A stretch of 5,760 nucleotides of DNA, from contig JAUVUL010000151.1 in the NCBI GenBank assembly GCA_030600975.1, positions 1-5,760 on the forward strand, in the 5' to 3' direction. This document shows positions 1-5,760 of this stretch, piece after piece (positions within the stretch are counted from its first letter, which is position 1; each line of letters begins with the position of its first letter). The position numbers and the translations under genes were made by a program. This DNA is from Candidatus Aegiribacteria sp. (GTDB lineage: Bacteria; Fermentibacterota; Fermentibacteria; Fermentibacterales; JCC-6). A model generated the notes under the pieces. The model ran no database searches. It was not told the origin of the DNA and saw only the letters and a list, made by a program, of their open reading frames with translations.

Positions 1-115
1 AATCCGAGTAATTTATCATTATGACCTTCCATTCCCATTATGTTAAGTAAATGAAGTTTGTAACATCAATCACTATTATTTCACACATGCTTTATTGACT
101 GTATTCATGTAAATG
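1..115. other. AT-rich intergenic stretch, no gene seen
   Basis: No frame on either strand reads like protein here, and the composition is clearly more AT-rich than the rest of the window. It contains a short direct repeat, CATTATG at 17-23 and 36-42, and one TGTAACA (59-65), the reverse complement of the TGTTACA heptamer repeated at 4375-4391. Together with 116-360 it forms about 360 bases without a convincing + strand gene. No convincing promoter pair was found. Confidence 0.6.
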
Positions 116-280
116 TCAAGTCTTGTATTTACTGGAGAGTTCGTCTATTACTCCTGCAGTGACGCAGCAGCCGATCAGGGAGTGCACAGCCGGCATCTCA
201 TTACCTGCAAGCATATCCGGACATTCCTGCTGCGCGTACTGAGCCTGCCGTTCTGATCTGCATCCTTGACAAACATCCAC
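116..280 (-). CDS. Doubtful small ORF, cysteine-rich, unknown
   Basis: This - strand frame runs from a possible GTG at 280 to a TGA at 118-116, about 54 codons. It stays open upstream to about position 330 but has no ATG there; the first ATG lies inside the frame. The translation has ordinary protein-like composition, begins VDVCQGC and ends GVIDELSSKYKT. Five cysteines include a CxxC and an adjacent pair. The region is less AT-rich than bases 1-115, as expected of coding or formerly coding DNA. Against it: the start is weak (only a GGAA-like sequence upstream), it is short, and I recognise no family. It could be a small gene, the tail of a decayed gene whose 5' part is lost, or chance. It would be divergent from the membrane protein gene at 361. 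Confidence 0.22.
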   Translation of the reverse strand: MDVCQGCRSERQAQYAQQECPDMLAGNEMPAVHSLIGCCVTAGVIDELSSKYKT

Positions 281-347
281 CTGGAATTTCCGGAAGAGGG
301 CATAGAACCTTTCTTTGATCCTGATTATTTATCATGTTTGGCGCATG

Positions 348-353
348 AAAGGA
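348..353 (+). promoter_or_regulatory. Ribosome binding site for the membrane protein gene
   Basis: AAAGGA lies 7 bases before the ATG at 361, a normal Shine-Dalgarno spacing. It supports the 361 start over the overlapping frame that begins at 315, which has no comparable site and no protein-like continuation. Confidence 0.7.
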
Positions 354-360
354 TTAGAAA

Positions 361-981
361 ATGAAACGAATTTACTTAAAAACATTCCTGATCACACTGG
401 CTGTATTCGGAGCTACCTACATGCTTCTTGTGTTTTCCTCCAGGATATCGCCGGCATTCTATTCTGCCGTGGGAATCATGTTTGCAGTTATGACTCCTGT
501 TGCTTTTATTTTTTCGGGCAGAAAGAGATTCGGTAAATTCACCCGGAACATGTTTGGAATAGTATCAGGACTGTTCCTCTGGGGATTTATCGGTGAATTC
601 CTTGAAGTGAGAAGTCACCTGGTGATTGCCGATTCAATGTATCTACCTGTACTGCTTGTACTGATTTCCATGTTTATTGTGATGCTCCTTCAGAATGGCA
701 TACGGAAGTCATACGGATTCGCATTCGGGCATTTTTTCGGTATCTGGGGGCTGCATATGTGGATGATCTACCAGTACGAACACCTTGGGAAAATGCACTG
801 GAGTACATATGTGTCTGCAGGTGCAGCGCTGATACTTGGGATTCTGGCCGTTTATCTTACCAGGAAATATCGTGGAATCAGCCGGAAGATGGCATTGTCA
901 CTCGCATCTCTTCTTCTCTTCTGGACGGTGCTGGAGTATGTATGGGGATGGAGGATCATACCGGGACCATACTCAATTTAA
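361..981 (+). CDS. Seven-helix integral membrane protein, unknown function
   Basis: The 206-residue product has seven hydrophobic segments at about residues 8-26, 31-52, 63-82, 93-112, 119-138, 149-167 and 177-196. Basic loops (GRKRFGKFTR at 53-62, IRKS at 114-117, TRKYRGISRK at 167-176) alternate with poorly charged ones. By the positive-inside rule this gives an N-in, C-out topology. Possible functional residues lie within or at the outer ends of helices: E79 and E82 in GFIGEFLE, H124, H132 and H141 around GHFFGIWGLHMW, and E192 near the C-terminus before GWRIIPGPY. There is no signal peptide or soluble domain. I do not recognise the family; a small membrane enzyme, a sensor or a transporter subunit are all possible. 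The metalloprotease gene starts 30 bases downstream with its own strong ribosome binding site and no terminator between, so co-transcription is likely. The TAA stop is at 979-981. Confidence 0.85.
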   Translation: MKRIYLKTFLITLAVFGATYMLLVFSSRISPAFYSAVGIMFAVMTPVAFIFSGRKRFGKFTRNMFGIVSGLFLWGFIGEFLEVRSHLVIADSMYLPVLLVLISMFIVMLLQNGIRKSYGFAFGHFFGIWGLHMWMIYQYEHLGKMHWSTYVSAGAALILGILAVYLTRKYRGISRKMALSLASLLLFWTVLEYVWGWRIIPGPYSI

Positions 982-999
982 CCTGAAAACCAAACTATC

Positions 1000-1005
1000 A
1001 GGAGG
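1000..1005 (+). promoter_or_regulatory. Strong ribosome binding site for the metalloprotease gene
   Basis: A full AGGAGG sits 6 bases before the ATG at 1012. It fixes the start and is the strongest translation signal in the window, suggesting the protease is made well from a transcript shared with the membrane protein gene. Confidence 0.85.
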
Positions 1006-1011
1006 AATAAA

Positions 1012-2775
1012 ATGTTAACGAAGCTGCGCCGGCTTTCTTGCGGCTCACCGATTATCCGCAGAAGTGCTTTCGCTATCGCATTCGCAGCCCTGCTGCTCGC
1101 TGGATTCGGGATATTCCCTGCCTTAACGGGTGAGCTTTCCGCAGAGGATATCGATTACCCGGTACAGTTTGTGCGCGATGTACCGGTACCGTTACCCTAT
1201 CAGGTTGGCCCCGATGTCTACCTGCCTGAACATGATCTACCCACAGGACCCCCGGTTAATCCGCAGATAGGCGATTCCTGGATCTGGTGGCTCTGGATCC
1301 ATTACCCTATGCCACCGCATTTCGAGGAACATATCTGTACGGTTCGCGGATTGAGCGATCGCGGATACGTAGTGGTCAGGGATGCAGAGTGGGAAACCTC
1401 TATTTTCCAGAGCGATGTGGACCAGATACTTGAGCGCTGGGAGAATACCAGCATCGGCCCCTACCCGACCAAGGGAATTTACGAGATAGACAGTCTCGCA
1501 TTCGGAGAACCGCCTGACATGCTCGATGATGACCCACGTATCTATATGATGTGGTATGACTTTGAGATAGCTGCAGATGGATTCTTCTTCTGGTTCGATG
1601 AATATCCTGACGGAGCTCACCCACCATATCACAGCAACGAGTGTGAAGTTCTCTACCTCAGCACCGGGAGTTCAGGAGGAGGTCCGAGCAGCGACTATAT
1701 GCTTGCGGTGATCGCTCATGAATTCGAGCACATGATTCACTGGATGTACGATGATGACGAGGACACCTGGGCGGACGAGGGGCTCGCGGAGCTGGCTATG
1801 TGGTTCTACGGAAATCCTGACCACATCGCCGGATTCAACAGCCAACCGGACAACGATCTGACAGTATGGGACGGTTACTGGTCCGATTACATCCAGACCT
1901 ATCTCTGGACGCTGTATTTCTTCGAGCAATACGGTGGTCATCCCAGCATATTCGCGGTAGTACACGAACCTGCCAACTCGATCGCGGGATACGAGGAAGT
2001 GCTGGATGATTTCGGTTACTCGGAGGACTTCGCTGATGTCTTCGCTGACTGGACTGTGGCAAACTTCCTGGATGATGTAACCCTGGAGGACGGTCGTTTC
2101 GGCTACTTAGGCGATGACCTGCCCCCATTCAACGTGATGGGTACCTATTCGACCTATCCCGTCTCTAATATTTCCAGAACGGTCAACCACTGGGCGACAG
2201 ACTACTACCGCTTTCAAAATATAATAGGCTTTGAAAACCTTCAACTCTCCTTCGATGGTAACGACTATAACAGCTTTGCCGTCTGGGGCCTTGCGCTCTA
2301 CGGAGATGGTACGACCGAAGTCCTGCGCATGACACTGGAAGAAAGCACGCAGACCGGCACGCTGGAAGTTACAGGGCTCACCGATCCTGATGACCAGGTT
2401 ATTCTCGTTGTTGCCAGTGTATCCAGCGCTGGAGGACACAACTACATTTTCAGTGCCGGTGACAGCCAGGGAATAGAGTTGGAAGCATCCGGGCCTCACA
2501 CGCTTCAGCTTCAGGCAAGCCCGAATCCCTTCACTTCGGCTGTAACCCTGCAGCTTAACTGGAACGGGATTTCTGGAGCCCCGACTGTTGACATCTTCGA
2601 CATCAATGGCCGCCTCGTTCGCCGGCTCAATGCCGAGTCAAGCATCGAGGGTGAGACAACAATGATCTGGAACGGTTGTCTGGAAGATGGCAATCCTGCA
2701 TCTCCGGGAATCTACTTCGCGCGGTGTAAGATAGGTTCGGTAAACAGCGTGACGAACATGCTGCTGCTACCCTAG
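1012..2775 (+). CDS. Exported zinc metalloprotease with C-terminal FlgD-like/T9SS sorting domain
   Basis: The 587-residue product should hydrolyse proteins outside the cell or at its surface. A basic N-terminus is followed by a hydrophobic stretch at about residues 18-38, a Sec-type signal peptide; the RR at 16-17 does not fit the Tat consensus. The catalytic motif is HEFEHMIH at 236-243: H236 and H240 would bind zinc and E237 would be the catalytic base. WADEGLAELA at 253-262 offers E256 as third ligand. HExxH plus a downstream (N/D)EG-x2-E is the gluzincin layout seen in hyicolysin-like (M30) peptidases; the region before it also recalls M6-like proteins of candidate phyla. Residues about 495-587 form a typical sorting domain: SPNPF at 503-507, then VDIFDINGRLVRRL, WNG and SPGIYFARC at 564-572. 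This implies export through a type IX-like system, or surface anchoring. The acidic, aromatic-rich composition suits an exported protein. The protease class is firm; the exact family is not. Confidence 0.9.
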   Translation: MLTKLRRLSCGSPIIRRSAFAIAFAALLLAGFGIFPALTGELSAEDIDYPVQFVRDVPVPLPYQVGPDVYLPEHDLPTGPPVNPQIGDSWIWWLWIHYPMPPHFEEHICTVRGLSDRGYVVVRDAEWETSIFQSDVDQILERWENTSIGPYPTKGIYEIDSLAFGEPPDMLDDDPRIYMMWYDFEIAADGFFFWFDEYPDGAHPPYHSNECEVLYLSTGSSGGGPSSDYMLAVIAHEFEHMIHWMYDDDEDTWADEGLAELAMWFYGNPDHIAGFNSQPDNDLTVWDGYWSDYIQTYLWTLYFFEQYGGHPSIFAVVHEPANSIAGYEEVLDDFGYSEDFADVFADWTVANFLDDVTLEDGRFGYLGDDLPPFNVMGTYSTYPVSNISRTVNHWATDYYRFQNIIGFENLQLSFDGNDYNSFAVWGLALYGDGTTEVLRMTLEESTQTGTLEVTGLTDPDDQVILVVASVSSAGGHNYIFSAGDSQGIELEASGPHTLQLQASPNPFTSAVTLQLNWNGISGAPTVDIFDINGRLVRRLNAESSIEGETTMIWNGCLEDGNPASPGIYFARCKIGSVNSVTNMLLLP

Positions 2776-2793
2776 ATCATCTTGAATTTCTCA

Positions 2794-2820
2794 GCACGGG
2801 TCACACCGGCGGGCCCGTGC
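2794..2820 (+). terminator. GC-rich hairpin after the protease gene, possible terminator
   Basis: GCACGGGTC (2794-2802) pairs with GGCCCGTGC (2812-2820), giving a 9-base stem with one T-G wobble around a 9-base loop. It starts 18 bases after the protease stop and ends 40 bases before the next start codon. A T-run is lacking: TTGGAATAAT follows. It may therefore be a weak terminator or an mRNA 3'-end stabiliser that lowers read-through into the deaminase gene, rather than a full intrinsic terminator. Confidence 0.45.
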
Positions 2821-2845
2821 TTGGAATAATAACTGCTGATTTCCC

Positions 2846-2852
2846 AAAGAGG
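2846..2852 (+). promoter_or_regulatory. Ribosome binding site for the adenosine deaminase-like gene
   Basis: AAAGAGG lies 8 bases before the ATG at 2861. An in-frame TGA at 2837-2839 rules out a longer N-terminus, so the short, uncharged leader of this protein is genuine. Confidence 0.75.
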
Positions 2853-2860
2853 TAAATAGT

Positions 2861-4333
2861 ATGAATGCATTATTTGCAATTGTTCTGGCGATGGGTTATG
2901 GTGAAGCCAGAACTGAGATCCTCGACCAGACAGTTACTCATATGGAACTGACTGCTGAAGAAATGATCGCTGATTCTATATTCGAAGAACTCAAGGATGA
3001 GGCTGCTGCGCAGCAGGAGCCCTGGAACCCGTGGGCCAGCCAGTTCTTTCCATGTGTAAAGAAAGAATATGAGAATACCGGACTATACGAACTTCTCCTG
3101 AGTATGCCCAAAGGTGCTGTTCTTCATGTACACCCCAGCGCAATGGGCGATTATTATGCGCTTTTCGATCTTGTATCAGTGCGTGATGACTGTTACTTCA
3201 ACCCTTCAAACGGATCGTTTGAATTGTTCATGAATTCAATTCCGCAAGGTGACTGGTTGCAGGTTTCCCAAATGCTTGATTCAGCTTTCGATGAAAGCGC
3301 AATGCGTGACAGCCTGATTAACTACATCATCATTGATGAAGGTGATGAGTACCTTCCCGATGTCTGGGCTGAATTTGAACAGATGTTTGGAAGGGTAGGG
3401 GGTCTTTTTGCTGATCCTGCTGTAGCTTACAACTATATTTACCAGGCTTTGTATGTTTATGCACTTACAGACAATGTACAGCATATAGAACTTCGTGCCC
3501 ACTCACCTTCTGCTGCAAGTGTTGAGTTTTATCTGGGCGTGGTTGACAGCCTTGCAAAAGAGGGAATCGATATCAGCATAAGAATCATCTACTGTGATTC
3601 CCGATACCTTTTTCCCGGTGAAACGATTGAAAATTTCCGTGAACGAATAACAGGCAGTATGAAAGCGGCAGCCGACCTCATGGCACAGTACCCTGGTATT
3701 GTTGTTGGAGCCGATGTTTATTCCGAAGAAGATAAGGGCGCTACAGCGTTTTACATGGCACCTATGATGGAAGAGGCCCGTGAGTACAGTATGGCTGAGT
3801 ATGGATTCGAACTTCCTCTGTTCCTGCATGATGGTGAAAGCAGTTTCCCATCCGGTGTGCCCGATTCCCCAATTTCATTATTGGGGCCATATCCGGGGAA
3901 TGTGAACAACAATGTAATCGATGCCTATCTTCTCGGCGTCGAACGAGTAGGCCACGGTATTGAGCTTGCAAAGCTGCCTGAACTTGCTGAAATGTATGCC
4001 GAGGAAGGAATTCCGCTGGAAATATGCCCGGTAAGCAACCAGATCCTTGGTTTCGTACCCGACCTGAGGAATCATCCCGCCGTTCCTCTTATGCGCAACG
4101 GAGTAAGGATTTCCATTAACCCTGACGATCCTTCAATGTTCGGCTATACCGGCGTGACTTTCGACTTTACAGTTGCCGTTCTTGCCTGGGATCTGTCTCT
4201 TTCCGATGTGAAGAGATTGATCATGAACTCAATAGAAGATGCCGCTATGACCGATTTTGAGAAAGATGAACTCATGAGCTTGTGGCAGAACGAATGGTAC
4301 GAGTTTATTTCCTGCACCGTAGAGCGGAGATAA
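2861..4333 (+). CDS. Exported adenosine deaminase, ADGF/ADA2-like
   Basis: The 490-residue product should deaminate adenosine or deoxyadenosine to inosine or deoxyinosine plus ammonia. All active-site elements of the metal-dependent adenosine deaminase family are visible. MPKGAVLHVH at 82-91 gives zinc ligands H89 and H91. HDGE at 323-326 gives H323 (zinc) and E326 (proton donor). RVGHG gives H365, and NPDDP at 420-424 gives D422 (zinc) and D423 (substrate). Four features match the ADGF/ADA2 branch rather than the roughly 340-residue cytosolic enzyme: DNVQHIELR at 204-212, GADVYSEEDKG at 283-293, PVSNQIL followed by DLRNHPA, and the extra N-terminal region of about 80 residues. Its length is close to animal ADA2. 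A hydrophobic leader at residues 3-12, ending near GEA, suggests export, but it lacks a basic residue before the hydrophobic core, so this is less sure. There is no C-terminal sorting domain, so the periplasm is the likeliest site. An upstream hairpin may separate its expression from the protease. Confidence 0.88.
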   Translation: MNALFAIVLAMGYGEARTEILDQTVTHMELTAEEMIADSIFEELKDEAAAQQEPWNPWASQFFPCVKKEYENTGLYELLLSMPKGAVLHVHPSAMGDYYALFDLVSVRDDCYFNPSNGSFELFMNSIPQGDWLQVSQMLDSAFDESAMRDSLINYIIIDEGDEYLPDVWAEFEQMFGRVGGLFADPAVAYNYIYQALYVYALTDNVQHIELRAHSPSAASVEFYLGVVDSLAKEGIDISIRIIYCDSRYLFPGETIENFRERITGSMKAAADLMAQYPGIVVGADVYSEEDKGATAFYMAPMMEEAREYSMAEYGFELPLFLHDGESSFPSGVPDSPISLLGPYPGNVNNNVIDAYLLGVERVGHGIELAKLPELAEMYAEEGIPLEICPVSNQILGFVPDLRNHPAVPLMRNGVRISINPDDPSMFGYTGVTFDFTVAVLAWDLSLSDVKRLIMNSIEDAAMTDFEKDELMSLWQNEWYEFISCTVERR

Positions 4334-4350
4334 CAGAATCCAGCCGGTGC

Positions 4351-4380
4351 TTGACAGGACACTGAATAGTGATCTGTTAC
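4351..4380 (+). promoter_or_regulatory. Possible promoter before the beta-helix-like gene
   Basis: A perfect TTGACA is present at 4351-4356. At 18 bases spacing the best -10 candidate is TGTTAC (4375-4380), which matches only three of six consensus positions. The box lies 159 bases before the start codon at 4510 and 18 bases after the deaminase stop. Its position suits a separate transcription start for the downstream gene, but the -10 is poor and many such lineages use divergent promoters. Confidence 0.22.
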
Positions 4381-4391
4381 AGAATGTTACA
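4375..4391 (+). repeat. TGTTACA direct repeat, 10-base period
   Basis: TGTTACA occurs at 4375-4381 and again at 4385-4391, separated by GAA. A 10-base repeat places both copies on the same face of the helix, as expected of a binding site for a regulator that contacts two half-sites. The reverse complement TGTAACA is at 59-65. The repeat lies immediately after the TTGACA box, so an operator role is plausible but unproven; a 7-base repeat can arise by chance. Confidence 0.3.
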
Positions 4392-4562
4392 TCCTGGTAA
4401 ACTTTCATTCATATACGCGATCAAACGTATGAAGTGATCCCGGCGCACACGATCAAAGGCTCCCTTATGCTTCCGGCAGATGATTTCTGTCCTGAAAGTT
4501 GAGGCTAGAATGAAAGATTGCATTCGAATCAGATCATCATTCACCACATTGGTGATTTTCAT
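4377..4562 (-). CDS. Doubtful small antisense ORF, basic product
   Basis: An ATG at 4562 on the - strand opens a 61-codon frame ending in TAA at 4379-4377. An AGGA lies 8 bases before the ATG, an acceptable ribosome binding site. Most of the frame (4377-4509) lies in the gap between the deaminase and the beta-helix-like gene, so it is not simply a shadow, but its first 53 bases oppose the signal-peptide coding part of that gene. The product is basic, with a stretch CRKHKGAFDRVRRDHFIRL. I recognise no family. It could be a remnant of a lost gene or a chance frame in a region of coding-like composition. Confidence 0.18.
   Translation of the reverse strand: MKITNVVNDDLIRMQSFILASTFRTEIICRKHKGAFDRVRRDHFIRLIAYMNESLPGCNIL
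4501..4504 (+). promoter_or_regulatory. Ribosome binding site deciding the 4510 start
   Basis: GAGG lies 5 bases before the ATG at 4510. A second in-frame ATG exists at 4480 but has no purine-rich site ahead of it, and would add ten residues (MISVLKVEAR) before an otherwise normal signal peptide. The 4510 start is therefore preferred. Confidence 0.55.
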
Positions 4563-5760
4563 TATCCTGCTGAGCGGTATTTCAGGTTCGGATGGGTTTT
4601 CGAGTGATTCCTCCGTGTTTGAAAACGCATCGGTCGTCGGCCCGGTATCGGATACGCTCCTTATCGTGGAGGACTTCGTTCATGAAGGGAATCTCTTCGT
4701 TACGGGAAACGGAGTTATCATCGTGGATGGAGCGGAACTGACTCTCTACGGACACCTCTACCAGAAAGACAACGGGAAGGTGATTCTGAGAAACGGAGCA
4801 TACCTCCATGTACCCCAGCGTTTCAACTCTCAGTACCTTCATCTTCTGCATGACAGCTCGAGCTTCCTGTCCGAGGGTTCCACGGTCTTCGCGAACACGG
4901 TATACAGGATACGGCATTTCGATAATAGTGAATACGTGGCAAGACAGACAGTATTTCCTCACTGGAATTTCCACGAGGTATTCGACGGATCGCGTCTTCT
5001 GATCGAGGACGCGAACATTGTCGGAGACCTCACTATAAGGGATTCATGCGAGATTGTATTTGTGCGTTGTGATACAATTCTCCCCTGGCTGGGAGTGGGT
5101 AGCGGTGAAAGCGTTGACCTGCGCTTTCCGGATTTCCATTTCGTCGATAACTTCGAGTTCAGTTCTGATCTCCCGGGAGTAAACGGCATCGAGTACTCCG
5201 TTGTGTTCGATTCCTGCGGAACAGTCGCATGGGGGCTGGAAAGCCGGCCGGGCAGCTCAATTCTGGTTCATGACACGAATATCCTGAGCCTGGTCTTCAG
5301 GATACTGGAAAGTGATACTGTGGAGAATATCACCGACTATACCGTGTATAACCGATTGAGCTTTCCATTTGATGACAGGCAGTGCATTTTAGAAAACGTA
5401 TACCTGCATCTCTGGCTGCCGTACACCTATGGTGAAGCGGTTCTTTACCTTGATTCCTGCAGGTACGGAGAAAGCATCGCAATGGATCGATCGCGAATTA
5501 CGGCAAATGGATGCATCGCGGACGGTTTTCCGAGTTCTGCGACCGCAATCGGAAGCGGGAGTTTTACTTTCAGAAACGGAACATGCAGAACTTTCTGCAG
5601 CTCGTGGGATGACGCAACCCTTATTCTCGAGAATGTACACGTTGAACCTCGCAGAAGAACTTCTCAGATCACGAATCTCGCTCATGGTAATTCAAGATTT
5701 TTTGCGGTCAATTCGACTTTCGAGCATGATCCCGAGGCCCTCGATTCAGCTCTTGTGATC
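4510..5760 (+). CDS. Exported beta-helix-like protein, 3' end outside window
   Basis: The frame is open for 417 codons from the ATG at 4510 to the last base of the window, with no stop; the true protein is longer. It starts MKDCIRIRSS, then has a hydrophobic core at about residues 11-24 and a polar Ser/Gly-rich stretch, a clear Sec signal peptide without a lipobox cysteine. The mature part is rich in short alternating hydrophobic strands ending in turns with G, N or D: GVIIVDGAELTLYG (68-81), GKVILRNGAYLHV (89-101), SRLLIEDANIVGDLTI (161-176), and near the visible end SFTFRNGTC and ATLILENVHVE. This is typical of right-handed parallel beta-helix (pectate-lyase-like fold) surface proteins, though the rungs are irregular and no catalytic motif is visible. 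Likely roles are surface structure, adhesion or polysaccharide binding. In this lineage a C-terminal sorting domain like the protease's would be expected beyond the window. Fold assignment is tentative; the coding call is strong. Confidence 0.8.
   Translation, partial: MKDCIRIRSSFTTLVIFIILLSGISGSDGFSSDSSVFENASVVGPVSDTLLIVEDFVHEGNLFVTGNGVIIVDGAELTLYGHLYQKDNGKVILRNGAYLHVPQRFNSQYLHLLHDSSSFLSEGSTVFANTVYRIRHFDNSEYVARQTVFPHWNFHEVFDGSRLLIEDANIVGDLTIRDSCEIVFVRCDTILPWLGVGSGESVDLRFPDFHFVDNFEFSSDLPGVNGIEYSVVFDSCGTVAWGLESRPGSSILVHDTNILSLVFRILESDTVENITDYTVYNRLSFPFDDRQCILENVYLHLWLPYTYGEAVLYLDSCRYGESIAMDRSRITANGCIADGFPSSATAIGSGSFTFRNGTCRTFCSSWDDATLILENVHVEPRRRTSQITNLAHGNSRFFAVNSTFEHDPEALDSALVI

Noticed and set aside
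17..42. CATTATG direct repeat as a CRISPR or attachment site
   Set aside because: There are only two 7-base copies in AT-rich DNA, with no array, integrase or tRNA nearby; chance is the simplest explanation.
266..271. TTGACA upstream of the membrane protein gene as a promoter -35 box
   Set aside because: No acceptable -10 hexamer is found at 15-19 bases spacing; the candidates are TCCGGA-like. It lies 95 bases from the start codon and may be chance.
315..536. 73-codon + strand frame overlapping the membrane protein gene
   Set aside because: It overlaps the membrane protein gene in another frame, has no good ribosome binding site, and its translation lacks the clear helix pattern of the 361 frame.
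1057..1085. Twin-arginine signal in the protease leader
   Set aside because: The RR is followed by SAFAI and preceded by Ile, which does not fit S/T-RR-x-F-L-K; a Sec signal with a long basic n-region explains it.
2107..2499. 130-codon - strand frame inside the protease gene
   Set aside because: It lies wholly within the protease coding region, which has a motif-supported product; it is a mirror frame.
4408..4433. Inverted repeat TTCATATACG / CGTATGAA as a terminator after the deaminase gene
   Set aside because: The stem needs a two-base bulge, is AT-rich and has no T-run after it, so it is too weak to call.
4582..4974. 130-codon - strand frame opposite the beta-helix-like gene
   Set aside because: The + strand frame over the same bases has a signal peptide and a consistent strand-turn pattern for 417 codons; the - strand frame is its shadow.
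5429..5758. 109-codon + strand frame near the window end
   Set aside because: It is out of frame with the continuous beta-helix-like frame from 4510, its translation is not domain-like, and no frameshift is needed to explain the region.

Overview
The window looks like chromosomal DNA from an uncultured Gram-negative bacterium of the FCB/candidate-phylum type (WOR-3, Fermentibacteria or Eisenbacteria-like lineages). The main clue is an exported metalloprotease that ends in a FlgD-like/type IX secretion (por) sorting domain, followed by more exported proteins. The base composition looks moderate and the ribosome binding sites are AGGAGG-like. The lineage is an inference from protein architecture; there is no rRNA or other marker gene here. 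No tRNA, CRISPR array, insertion sequence or phage gene is visible.

Layout. Bases 1-115 are AT-rich and hold no gene. Bases 116-360 are non-coding on the + strand, but carry a short, protein-like reading frame on the - strand (116-280, doubtful). A seven-helix membrane protein of unknown function (361-981) is followed 30 bases later by a 587-residue exported gluzincin-type metalloprotease (1012-2775), and the two probably form one transcription unit. A GC-rich hairpin (2794-2820) separates the protease from an exported adenosine deaminase of the ADGF/ADA2 type (2861-4333), which keeps every catalytic residue. A 176-base gap (4334-4509) contains a TTGACA box, two TGTTACA repeats one helical turn apart and a doubtful antisense small ORF. 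It leads into a large exported beta-helix-like protein (4510 to beyond 5760), which is cut off by the window end.

How the genes may work together. All four well-supported products are membrane-bound or exported. The protease would yield peptides outside the cell or at its surface. The deaminase would turn adenosine or deoxyadenosine into inosine and ammonia in the periplasm or outside. The beta-helix-like protein could be a surface or secreted structural or carbohydrate-binding protein. This fits a heterotroph scavenging debris from dead cells, but the four genes need not be one functional system. I do not see a clear undescribed multi-gene system. The most interesting items are the bacterial exported ADGF-like enzyme, the unrecognised seven-helix protein coupled to a sorted protease, and the truncated beta-helix gene.
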